Below are positions 47,303 to 55,431 of a stretch of DNA of 64,000 nt, one piece after another. How positions within the stretch are numbered: the stretch's first letter is position 1; the number at the start of each line of letters is the position of its first letter. Below the pieces are notes generated by a model. It saw only the letters and a list, made by a program, of their open reading frames with translations, searched no databases and had not been told where the DNA came from. The translations under genes and the position numbers were made by a program. Source of the stretch: Wolbachia endosymbiont of Aedes albopictus (GTDB taxonomy: Bacteria; Pseudomonadota; Alphaproteobacteria; Rickettsiales; Anaplasmataceae); assembly GCF_024804185.1 (NCBI RefSeq), contig NZ_CP101657.1, positions 744,001 through 808,000 on the forward strand. The letters run 5' to 3'.

Positions 47303-48712
47303 GTGGGAAATCTATATGATAAAAATAATGCGCCGTATCTTATAGTTGTTGTTCTTGCTGCTCTTATGTTACTTGCGTCTGGGACACTTGCTGTTGCTCC
47401 TTATGTTGCATTCTTATCTCCAATTGCAGCCTTTAATGTAGCTCTTCCTGTTGCCTTGAGTTTATCTATACTATCTACTTTGATACTCGCACTTTCATGC
47501 AAGATGATTGGTAATAATAAGAAAATAGAGGTTGAGAGAAATAAATTTGCTGAAAAAGAGCAAGAGTTAGAAAGCGTAAAACAACAATTAGAGAGTAAGG
47601 TACAAGAGTTAGAAAACGAAATCACTCTAGGAAAAGAAGCTGCAAGCAAAGAAGTGGAAGAATTGAATAATCAACTAAATGAATTAACTCAAGAAAAGCA
47701 GGGTTTAGAAAAAGAAGTTGTAGAATTAAAAGCGAAAGTAAAAGGTCAGTTAAAGCATAGGGAGGAAATTCTTTCCCGTGAATACCAAGAGTTACGCGAT
47801 GAAAATACAAAATTGAATGAAAGAGTAGATTCTTTAATGGAGGAATTGTGTCAATGCAAATCAGAAAGTGAAGAGAATAAGTTACGCTTAAAATCAGAAT
47901 ATGAAGATGAGTTACGCTTAAGATCGGAATATGAAGATAAATTAAACTTGGAATTAGAATGTAAAAGTAGGGAAGCTTCTTCTCTGAAGACTCAATTAGC
48001 TATATCAAGAAAAAAAGTAGAAGAAGTAAAACGATTAAAAACTTTAAAATCGGAAAAACAACATGAGAATTCAGAAGACGACATAAAGGAATTAAAGAGG
48101 AAGTTATCCCAATTAAACAGGGAAAAGGAAAAATTAGAAGGTGAAATTAGTGATGAACGTCAAAGGTGCATTCATCTTGAAAGTGAAGTTGATAAATTGT
48201 GTACAAAGGGGAAAGAGTACTTATCTAAAATTAAGGAGCTGGAAAATGAATTATCATCTTTAAAAGTAAACAATGAAGAACTTGTTAATGAATCAATAAG
48301 AGATGAGGGTGATCACAAGACAGATATGGATAAATTCAAAAAACAAGCGGAAGAACGTTTAAAGGACAAAGAAATCTCTGTACTCAGTGTAGTGAAAGAA
48401 AGAGTAGAGCAAGGACTTTCTGGTTTAGAAGAACAACAATACGTGCAAGATACAGACCATATACAAGAAGCAGTTGATAAATTTATGCAACCTATATATG
48501 AAAAGTTAGGTATAAGTAATCAACTAGATATAAGCAGTGAACATTCATCAGAATTTAAAGGAACAGGTGAAAATACGTTTGCTAATGAACAATTCTCGAA
48601 ACCAGAACCACCTTATATATCCACTCCAACAAGATCGCCATATACAAAGCTGAGTGACGCTTCATGTGATTCTGGATATTCCAGTGGATGCTTTACCTCG
48701 ACCAGTAGCTAA
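47303..48712 (+). CDS. Unknown coiled-coil membrane protein (paralogue 1)
   Basis: A 469-residue protein. GTG start at 47303 with GAGGGA 6 bp upstream. Two hydrophobic segments (residues about 10-35 and 40-68: LIVVVLAALMLLASGTLAVA, VALPVALSLSILSTLILAL) are followed by KMIGNNKKIEVERNKFAEKE and about 300 residues of coiled coil. The C-terminus is polar (SKPEPPYISTPTRSPYTKLS) and ends with DSGYSS near the terminus. The next gene is a diverged paralogue with the same order of parts. Topology suggests an inner-membrane protein with a long rod; export to the host is possible but not shown. Confidence 0.8.
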   Translation: MGNLYDKNNAPYLIVVVLAALMLLASGTLAVAPYVAFLSPIAAFNVALPVALSLSILSTLILALSCKMIGNNKKIEVERNKFAEKEQELESVKQQLESKVQELENEITLGKEAASKEVEELNNQLNELTQEKQGLEKEVVELKAKVKGQLKHREEILSREYQELRDENTKLNERVDSLMEELCQCKSESEENKLRLKSEYEDELRLRSEYEDKLNLELECKSREASSLKTQLAISRKKVEEVKRLKTLKSEKQHENSEDDIKELKRKLSQLNREKEKLEGEISDERQRCIHLESEVDKLCTKGKEYLSKIKELENELSSLKVNNEELVNESIRDEGDHKTDMDKFKKQAEERLKDKEISVLSVVKERVEQGLSGLEEQQYVQDTDHIQEAVDKFMQPIYEKLGISNQLDISSEHSSEFKGTGENTFANEQFSKPEPPYISTPTRSPYTKLSDASCDSGYSSGCFTSTSS

Positions 48713-48881
48713 CGCACATTTTGAGTACAGTTGTACACTCGATACATAAGACCTTAGCCATTTTTAGCTAGCAGACTGAAAATGGGAAGTTTGTTGTAGG
48801 TGCAGCACTATAATCCCTCCACAGATAAGAGAATTTTAATAAATATATACAAGACTGCTGAACGTGGGGGGGAGGGGAGTA

Positions 48882-50239
48882 ATGAGCAATTTGTTTAACA
48901 AAGCTAACACATTTTATTTTGTAGCTAATTCCTTAGCTACTCTTACGTTACTTACATCTTTAGCGCTTACTGTAACTTCTAATGTGCCTCTTCCTCTAAT
49001 TCTTGCTTTAGCTGCATTATCTGTTTTGGTGCTTGCACTTTCGTATAAAATAATTAGTAATAATAAAAAAATAAAGGTTGAGAGAATTAAATTCGCTCAG
49101 AAAGAGCAAGAGTTAGAAAATAAAATAACTCTGGAAAAAGAAGCTGCAAACAAAGAAGTGGAAAAATTAAAACATGAATTAACTCAAGAAAAGCAAAATT
49201 TAGACAAGAGAGCAAAAAAATTGGATCAGAAAGTAAATGAGTCAGAAGTTGAGAGAGAATCTCTTCTTAAAGAAAAAGAATCTTTAGAGAAAAGATTAGA
49301 AACAGCAAAGAATCGTACGTTTGAAATAGACAATGAATTGGGCAAAACAAAAGAGGAAATAGATAAGCTTGTTGCACGAGAAGAAGAATTACATCTTAAA
49401 ATCTTGCGTTTACGTGAACAGTTACAAGAAAAAGAAGAACGTATAACAGAATTGAAAGGGAAAATAGACAATAATCAATGCAAAGAATTAGAAAATAAAA
49501 AATTGAATGGGGAAGTAGAAGAATTACGTAAAGAAATGAGGAAGTTATATAAGAAAGAAAATAAACTTTATAAAGAAAAAATATATTACGTAAAAAAGAA
49601 GACGAACTTTGTGAAGAAAGGGATATACTACATGAGGAAAAAGATAACCTAGAGCGTAAAATCGAAGAAGTTAATCAGAAAAATAAAAACTTATCTCAAG
49701 AATTAATGAAGAGATTTAAAGAGTTAGATAAAACAAATGGTTTAATTGAAAATCAATCTTCTGAGTTAGATGAGATAACAAAGGATTACAATAATAAGAT
49801 AAAAGGGTTAAAAAATCTACTTTCAGAAAAATCCTCTCAAATAGAACAACTTCAAAAAGGTTTGAAGGAAGTAGTGAGTCTTATACAACGGGCTATACAA
49901 CATATAGCATGCGAGATAGAAAGACCAATAAAAAGAAGTAGAGATAATAATATAGAAGTAGTATTAAAAAAAGTGTCTGGTGAGATTCAAGTAATAAAAT
50001 CTTTGTTAGAAGAGCTAAAAGAAACAGCCGTACAACACTTGCCAGAACTTGTAAAAGATTCTGAATATGCATCATTACCAGACGAAACATCTGTTTCTTT
50101 ATATGCAGGAGATCGTGAATATGGATCCGAGGAAGATTCTGGATATAACAGTCGCTCATCCACTCCGATCAAACCTTCATCTCTATTAAAGGAAGTATGT
50201 AATGAATACAGTCAATCCAATCAGAGTGCAAGAACTTGA
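48882..50239 (+). CDS. Unknown coiled-coil membrane protein (paralogue 2), split by a -1 frameshift
   Basis: Frame 1 runs from the ATG at 48882 (GGAGGGGAG just upstream) to a stop at 49652 (256 residues); the other part, in the -1 frame, ends at 50239. The N-terminal membrane segments and KIISNNKKIKVERIKFAQKE align with paralogue 1 at 47303. Shifting -1 at A AAA AAG (49592-49598) gives a product of about 452 residues, close to the 469 of its paralogue, with coiled coil across the junction and the same kind of ending (EEDSGYNSRSS). It is either a programmed frameshift or a recent indel in a run of six A. Without shift a 256-residue protein results. Confidence 0.7.
49592..49598 (+). promoter_or_regulatory. 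Candidate -1 ribosomal frameshift site A AAA AAG
   Basis: The heptamer is in the phase required for tandem slippage relative to the frame from 48882 (codons AAA at 49593 and AAG at 49596). It is the same heptamer as used in E. coli dnaX. The -1 frame is open from just upstream to 50239. No strong downstream stem-loop is obvious by eye. Confidence 0.5.
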
Positions 50240-50283
50240 CAATACAACAATTAGTCTTATTATAAAATAAATCATGCAAGATA

Positions 50284-50952
50284 ATGAACCCAATAATATG
50301 CGCACTGGATACACAAGACTTAAATAAGGCTATTTCTCTAGCTAATATTCTGCGTGATAAAGTTGGCATGGTAAAGCTGGGGTTAGAATTTTTTGCTGCT
50401 CATGGTTTCTCTGGAGTGCAAGAAGTTGCAAAATGCAATGTACCAATTTTTTTAGATCTGAAATTACATGACATTCCAAACACTGTAGCTAAAACAGTTG
50501 AAGTAATAAAAGTTCTGAGCATTGAAATGTTAACTCTGCACATCAGCGGTGGAACAAAAATGCTTGAAGAAGCGCTAAGTGTGGTGCAAGGCACAAAAAT
50601 AAAGCTGATTGGAGTGACAGTGCTAACTAGTATGAGCAATGAGGATTTAAACGAGCTTGGAGTAGCAAGAGAGGTAAAATCACAGGTAATTTTGCTTGCA
50701 AAGTTTGCAAAAAAGATTGGACTCCATGGAATAGTCTGTTCTGCATTGGAAGCTCAAGAAGTGCGCCAAGAATGCGGTGAAGACTTTAAAATTATTACTC
50801 CAGGAATTCGTATAGATCCAGGTCATGACGACCAAAAAAGAACAGCAACACCAAGAGAAGCAATAAATTCAGGAGCCGATTATATCGTCATTGGCAGACC
50901 CATTACAAAAACTGCAAGTAGTGCAGAATTAATATTAAAATCTCTTATCTAA
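50284..50952 (+). CDS. pyrF: Orotidine 5'-phosphate decarboxylase
   Basis: PyrF makes UMP from OMP, the last step of de novo pyrimidine synthesis. The 222-residue TIM barrel has the catalytic DxKxxD motif in FLDLKLHDIPNT, the early ICALDTQDLNKA strand and the phosphate-binding end ITPGIRIDPGHDDQKRT and ADYIVIGRPI. Length is normal. It starts 44 bp after the coiled-coil gene. Confidence 0.96.
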   Translation: MNPIICALDTQDLNKAISLANILRDKVGMVKLGLEFFAAHGFSGVQEVAKCNVPIFLDLKLHDIPNTVAKTVEVIKVLSIEMLTLHISGGTKMLEEALSVVQGTKIKLIGVTVLTSMSNEDLNELGVAREVKSQVILLAKFAKKIGLHGIVCSALEAQEVRQECGEDFKIITPGIRIDPGHDDQKRTATPREAINSGADYIVIGRPITKTASSAELILKSLI

Positions 50953-50974
50953 TCGAAGCAGATAAAAAAAATGC

Positions 50975-51003
50975 TTGACACAAAAAAACGAACGTTATAT
51001 AGT
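50975..51003 (+). promoter_or_regulatory. Sigma-70-type promoter of a candidate small RNA
   Basis: TTGACA (50975-50980), 17-bp spacer and TATAGT (50998-51003). No gene follows on this strand for over 800 bp. Confidence 0.6.
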
Positions 51004-51008
51004 GTTAT

Positions 51009-51090
51009 TATCTTTTATTTTGCCTCGCTTAATTTAATTACTGAATTAAGCTTACAGTACTAAGCGTGGTACAAAGTGCCACGCTATTTT
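51009..51090 (+). ncRNA. Candidate small RNA (about 80 nt)
   Basis: The promoter predicts a start near 51009-51011. The transcript would hold an AT-rich hairpin (CTTAATT...AATTAAG, about 51026-51048) and then a terminator-like hairpin AGCGTGG/CCACGCT (51063-51069 and 51079-51085) followed by ATTTT. No ORF of note is inside. This is a prediction from promoter and terminator only; it is not a known RNA family that I recognise. Confidence 0.4.
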
Positions 51091-51099
51091 CCGGTTTAC

Positions 51100-51840
51100 A
51101 TTTTCAACAGATAAAAAATGATGCCATTTCAGTGTCAAGTACATAACTGTACGAACATTGTAGTTTGAGCCACCAGTGGGCAGTGCCCAGACTACTTGGA
51201 TTCAGAAAACTTAACTTTAAATAAGTGGCTGCATAATAAAGACTAGATTCCAGACTGGAATGACACCCTACTTAACCGTCATACCGCGATTCATTCGCGG
51301 TATCTCATCCGCTAACAAGAGATCCCGCTGCGGGATGAAGGTTGTCAGGGTAGCTGTCATCCCAGTGCCCTGACTACTTGGATCCAGCTTCTATGCAACT
51401 TAATTAAAAACATTTGTTTTAGCGTAAGACAACCGCCTTAGCTCATCAGCTCAGTTATAAGCAAAATTCCTAGGTTCCAGCGTCACGCGCTGCCTACTGG
51501 TAGAGGTTGCTCTCAAATTGCAATACTGTGGGAAACATCCATAGCTGTACGAACATTGTAATTTGGGCCTACCAGGAGGGCAATGCTTCTTGTCCAAGTA
51601 CCCTCTTCTTGTCATCCCAGTGCTTGACACTGGGATCCAGCTTTTTGGTAATTTTACCGAAAATGTTTGCTCGTTTACAATCAATTTTCCTAGATCCCAG
51701 TGTCAAGCACTGGGATGACAAGAAAGGGAGCACTGGAATGACATCGTTTACTATGTAACATATTGCAATATTCGTACAACTGTGGGAAACATCTATGGAT
51801 GCCATTCCTATTACCTTATTTCCATTTTTATTTCATTTTC
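51100..51840. repeat. Repeat field between the small RNA and the capsid gene
   Basis: Contains the reverse-oriented type B core (about 51385-51470), CCGCGATTCATTCGCGGTAT and CCCGCTGCGGGATG palindromes (51280-51345), and a pair CCCAGTGCTTGACACTGGGA (51617-51640) and its partner (51694-51720). ACTGTGGGAAACATC occurs as a direct repeat at about 51526 and 51780, flanking the pair, and the motif AGCTGTACGAACATT recurs at 51543 and 33843. No gene is supported; ORFs on both strands here are made of these repeats. Confidence 0.8.
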
Positions 51841-51853
51841 AAAGGAGGCTATT

Positions 51854-53053
51854 ATGTCACTTACCGATATCGCTCACCGTATTAATGAACTCGCTTCATC
51901 ATGGGAGCAATTTAAATTAATAAATGATCGCAAATTAAAAGAAATTGAGAGCAAAGGGCGTGCTGATTCTGCAACGATTGAGCAGCTATGCAAGGTAAAT
52001 AATGCCATTGATAGTTGCAAAGAGCGTTTAGACTTGATCGAAACTGCAGCTCAACGTCCAGAAGTAAATACAGATTTTAGCACAAGTGATAAATATTTTT
52101 CTGATTATATCCGCAAGGGAATGGAAAGCGGTTTATCACACAAAACCCTCAGTGGAGATGATAATGATATTGGAGGGTATCTAGTTACTCCGCATATTGT
52201 AAAACGCATAAATAAGCGCGTAACTGATTCGTCCCCAATGCGACAAATATGCTCCAATCAAAGAATCTCTACTGAAACATTGGATTACATTATAGAAGAT
52301 TTTGATCGTGCCGGTGCAGGTTGGAGCAGTGAAACAGTAGATGATGAGAACGGTGGCAATAAATCTAAGTATGATTTTGCAAAAGATACGGACACGCCTA
52401 AAATCCAAAAGATTTCTATCACGACTTACGAGTTATATGCTCAACCACAGATATCACAAAAGTTACTCGATGATGCGTTTGTTGATGTTGAGAGTTGGCT
52501 GGTAGAAAAGATTGCCGAGACTTTTAGTAAGGAAGAAAGCGAAGCCTTCATTAAAGGTGAGGGCACTTTTCAACCTAAAGGGATTTTAACTTATGAAAAT
52601 GGAAACAGTTATAATAAAATAGAGCAAGTTAAAACTGAAAAATTAGATAGCGATTCAATAATGATATTGTACTATTCTCTAAATGAGTATTACTCTAGAA
52701 ATGCGTCATTTTTGATGAACAGGAGTACATTGAAGGACATTAGGCTGCTAAAAGCTCAAACAGGTCAATATCTCTGGCAACCAAGTTTGTCGCTTGAAGC
52801 TCCAGATACCTTAATGGGAATACCAGTATATCAATCTGCCGATATGCCACCGGTGCCAAACAATCAGCTACCGGTAATTGCGATGGCAGATTTCAAACAA
52901 GCTTATAAGATTGTAGATAACAGAGGAATGAGAATATTACGAGACCCTTATACGAATAAACCTTATGTGAGGTTCTTTGTCACTAAGCGTGTCGGCGGAG
53001 AGGTTGTAAACACCAGTGCTATTAAATTGTTGAAAGTTGCGAGCAAGTACTAA
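51854..53053 (+). CDS. HK97-type major capsid protein (gene transfer agent-like)
   Basis: The 399-residue protein has the N-terminal coiled-coil delta/scaffold region (residues about 1-80, MSLTDIAHRINELASSWEQF) and then the HK97 fold: GGYLVTPHIVKRINKRVTDS, ISQKLLDDAFVDVESWLVEK, EAFIKGEGTFQPKGIL and LWQPSLSLEAPDTLMGIPVY. AAGGAGG 5 bp before the ATG at 51854 fixes the start. It stands alone without protease, terminase or tail genes. Together with the portal at 35.9 kb it fits a dispersed GTA-type gene set. The delta region is normally removed by a prohead protease, which is not in the window. Confidence 0.88.
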   Translation: MSLTDIAHRINELASSWEQFKLINDRKLKEIESKGRADSATIEQLCKVNNAIDSCKERLDLIETAAQRPEVNTDFSTSDKYFSDYIRKGMESGLSHKTLSGDDNDIGGYLVTPHIVKRINKRVTDSSPMRQICSNQRISTETLDYIIEDFDRAGAGWSSETVDDENGGNKSKYDFAKDTDTPKIQKISITTYELYAQPQISQKLLDDAFVDVESWLVEKIAETFSKEESEAFIKGEGTFQPKGILTYENGNSYNKIEQVKTEKLDSDSIMILYYSLNEYYSRNASFLMNRSTLKDIRLLKAQTGQYLWQPSLSLEAPDTLMGIPVYQSADMPPVPNNQLPVIAMADFKQAYKIVDNRGMRILRDPYTNKPYVRFFVTKRVGGEVVNTSAIKLLKVASKY

Positions 53054-53091
53054 AAACTTCCACAGCATCATCTTTATAGCTGACCAAAGCA

Positions 53092-53176
53092 ACACGTCAT
53101 ACCGCCGCGGATAGATTCCGCTAACTAGTAGCGGAATGACGGTTTTTCAAATTGCCGTAAGGCAGTTTAGCTATAG
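53092..53176. repeat. MITE-like repeat after the capsid gene
   Basis: CGTCATACCGCCGCGGATAG, TTCCGCTAACTAGTAGCGGA and TTTTTCAAATTGCCGTAAGG, ending in CAGTTTAGCTATAG; same family as the repeats at 7 kb and in the Rpn units. Confidence 0.75.
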
Positions 53177-53219
53177 AACCATTTTACTTCTTTTTATACC
53201 ATATGTTTTCTCTCCACAG

Positions 53220-53247
53220 TTGACAGGTTAGACTTTATATGTAATAA
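53220..53247 (+). promoter_or_regulatory. Promoter upstream of the gene at 53283
   Basis: TTGACA (53220-53225), 16-bp spacer, TAATAA (53242-53247), 35 bp before the ATG; AGGGG at 53271-53275 may be the ribosome-binding site. Confidence 0.5.
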
Positions 53248-53282
53248 TCGAGTTAATTTATTATTAATTATAGGGGTAAAAT

Positions 53283-53789
53283 ATGTGGGAAAAAATAAAA
53301 AAGTTTTTTAAGTGGATTGCTGATCACACAGGAATTTCATGGATTGCAAGAAAAATTTCATCAGGTTGGAAGTGGTTGTTTGGTGGTAAAGCAAATGCTA
53401 CTCAACAAAATAGATCACAGCAAGAGAAGTCTTCAGGCAATGAGAGACAGGAACCTGCTCAAACACAATCAAAAGGTACTACAACACCAAAAACTCTAGA
53501 TGATGAAGTTAATTCTCAACCTGGAGCGTCTGTAAATAATAGCACATCAAACTCTGGTAGCTCGAGTTTCGTAGAGATTGGATTCGGTGAATTTCCAGAA
53601 GAAAATAAGGAAGATAATTCAGGATCACCAAAAACAAGTGGACGTGGAGACGATATTGATGGATTATTATCTAATTTTGGTAAAAAATCAGATGAGCAAT
53701 CAAAAATTGACGGTGTAGAAGGAAAAAAGCCTGCAACATCATTAAGTGCGTCTGACGTGCAAGCTGCTGGTAATGATAAAACAAGATAA
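53283..53789 (+). CDS. Unknown protein with amphipathic Trp-rich N-terminus
   Basis: A 168-residue protein with no recognised family. The first 35 residues form Trp- and Lys-rich amphipathic helices (MWEKIKKFFKWIADHTGISW, IARKISSGWKWLFGG) of the kind that bind membranes. The rest is Ser/Gly/Asn/Glu-rich and likely disordered (NNSTSNSGSSSFVEIGFGEF, SDEQSKIDGVEGKK). It has its own promoter and terminator, so it is a single-gene unit. A secreted membrane-active or membrane-targeted factor is a possible reading, but it is inference. Confidence 0.7.
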   Translation: MWEKIKKFFKWIADHTGISWIARKISSGWKWLFGGKANATQQNRSQQEKSSGNERQEPAQTQSKGTTTPKTLDDEVNSQPGASVNNSTSNSGSSSFVEIGFGEFPEENKEDNSGSPKTSGRGDDIDGLLSNFGKKSDEQSKIDGVEGKKPATSLSASDVQAAGNDKTR

Positions 53790-53800
53790 ACAAACTTCCA

Positions 53801-53833
53801 AAAAAAGAGCACTTTTTTAGGTGCTCTTTTTTT
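53801..53833 (+). terminator. Intrinsic terminator
   Basis: AAAAAAGAGCAC, loop TTTTTTAG, GTGCTCTTTTTTT. The A-run before and T-run after the 6-bp GC-containing stem allow termination from both directions. It ends the unit at 53283-53789. Confidence 0.85.
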
Positions 53834-53888
53834 CTTTCTTATACATACAAAAATCATATAGAATTGTAAACACAGTTCTTTTATTCTG

Positions 53889-55220
53889 ATGCTTTTCAAT
53901 TCTATAGCTCTGGTTGTCTCTCTATTACTATTTTTCTACATTATCGTAAAAAAACTGAGCGAAAAGAAAGCAAACCTTGAGGGTAATTTATGTAAATTAG
54001 AGCAAGAACTTCAAGAGACAAAACAAAGTTTGCTTACGAAGAATGAAGAAATAGTTGATTTAAGGGTCAAAAGAGCAGAACTTGAAGTAACTCTGCAAAA
54101 AGAACGTGAGGAAAAGAAAAAGGAAATAGAGTTACTAACAAAAGCAGAGGAGAGATTAACAAACACTTTTAAAGCGCTCTCTCTTGATGCTTTGCAGACA
54201 AATAACAATAATTTTCTGAACTTAGCGAAGGAAGTAATCGATAGTAAATTAAAAGAAACGGAAAGCGATTTTAAAAAAAGACAAGCAACGATTAACGAAG
54301 TTGTAACTCCAATAAAAGAAAAATTAGAAAAATTCGATAATGAAATACGTGAGCTAGAAAAAGAGAGGGTAGGGGCCTATGAAGGTTTAAAGGAGCAAAT
54401 TGGAGCGTTGATGAACCAAACTTCCAGCCTTGCTAATGCCTTGAGAAAGCCCCACATTAGAGGAAAATGGGGTGAAATGCAGTTAAAGAGAGTGGTAGAA
54501 ATGGCGGGAATGATTGAATATTGCGATTTTTTTACTCAAGCCTCAGTGATTGATAAAAATGAGGATAATTTATTGCGTCCTGATTTAATAATTAAAATGC
54601 CATCTGGAAAGCAAATAATAATAGATGCTAAAGTGCCACTGGATTCCTATATGGATGCTATATCACAAAATGATTTGCAAATACAAAAGGAGAAATTAAA
54701 GAATCATTCCCTGGCAATAAAAAAACACATAAATGACTTGGGTAAAAAAGAGTATTGGAATCAATTTGAAAATACGCCAGAACTTGTGGTGCTTTTCTTA
54801 ACAGGGGAGGGGGTTTTTAGTGCAGCACTGGAATATGAGCCTGCTTTGATAGAGATTGGAGTGGAAAAAAAAGTGATCATTGCAACACCGATCACTCTAA
54901 TTGCGTTGCTGAGAGCAATAGCGTATGGGTGGAAGCAAGAGATGATAGCTGAAAATGCAAAGAAAATCAGTGAACTAGGTCATATTTTATATGAGCGCAT
55001 TTGCACAATGGGTGAAAACTTTGATAATTTGCGCAGGAGCTTAAAAAGCGCTGTTGATCATTATAATAAAACTGCTGGTTCGCTTGAAGCAAGGGTGTTT
55101 CCTGCTGCCCGAGAATTCAATAAGCTTGGTATACATGCAAAAAATAAAAGTTTAAGTACTGCAAAGGAATTAGAATCTTTACCACGCAATTTACATACTG
55201 GGGAATTGAAAGTAGATTAG
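53889..55220 (+). CDS. rmuC: DNA recombination protein RmuC
   Basis: RmuC limits recombination between inverted repeats. The 443-residue protein has an N-terminal membrane helix (IALVVSLLLFFYIIV), a coiled coil (residues about 25-190) and the RmuC nuclease-fold domain with RGKWGEMQLKRVVEMAGM, LRPDLIIKMPSGKQIIIDAK and TPITLIALLRAIAYGWKQE. Length is normal. Its presence is of interest in a region full of inverted repeats. Confidence 0.94.
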   Translation: MLFNSIALVVSLLLFFYIIVKKLSEKKANLEGNLCKLEQELQETKQSLLTKNEEIVDLRVKRAELEVTLQKEREEKKKEIELLTKAEERLTNTFKALSLDALQTNNNNFLNLAKEVIDSKLKETESDFKKRQATINEVVTPIKEKLEKFDNEIRELEKERVGAYEGLKEQIGALMNQTSSLANALRKPHIRGKWGEMQLKRVVEMAGMIEYCDFFTQASVIDKNEDNLLRPDLIIKMPSGKQIIIDAKVPLDSYMDAISQNDLQIQKEKLKNHSLAIKKHINDLGKKEYWNQFENTPELVVLFLTGEGVFSAALEYEPALIEIGVEKKVIIATPITLIALLRAIAYGWKQEMIAENAKKISELGHILYERICTMGENFDNLRRSLKSAVDHYNKTAGSLEARVFPAAREFNKLGIHAKNKSLSTAKELESLPRNLHTGELKVD

Positions 55221-55378
55221 ACTTCTTACATAACCATTCAAGAGCCAGACCATAGGCGTTTTAGATCTAGCTTTAGCATTTGTGATTAACACAAGCAAGA
55301 TTCACGTTTTTTTAATATTTATATATAGCTTATCTGCTTGCTGCCGCTTTTTCTTTTATTAACATATTAAGGAAAAAT

Positions 55379-55407
55379 TTGACTTTTTATCTAAAATAAT
55401 ATAAAAT
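55379..55407 (+). promoter_or_regulatory. Promoter upstream of the gene at 55432
   Basis: TTGACT (55379-55384), 17-bp spacer, TAAAAT (55402-55407), 24 bp before the ATG; GAGG at 55423-55426 is the ribosome-binding site. Confidence 0.6.
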
Positions 55408-55431
55408 AAAATAATAGTTGGTGAGGTAAAA

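Noticed and set aside
49893-50172. Minus-strand ORFs opposite the second half of coiled-coil paralogue 2
   Set aside because: The plus-strand frame continues the coiled coil and matches the paralogue; the opposite frames are low-complexity shadows.
51451-51805. Minus- and plus-strand ORFs before the capsid gene, and the capsid N-terminal extension from 51782
   Set aside because: The ORFs are made of repeats. The AAGGAGG site places the capsid start at 51854.
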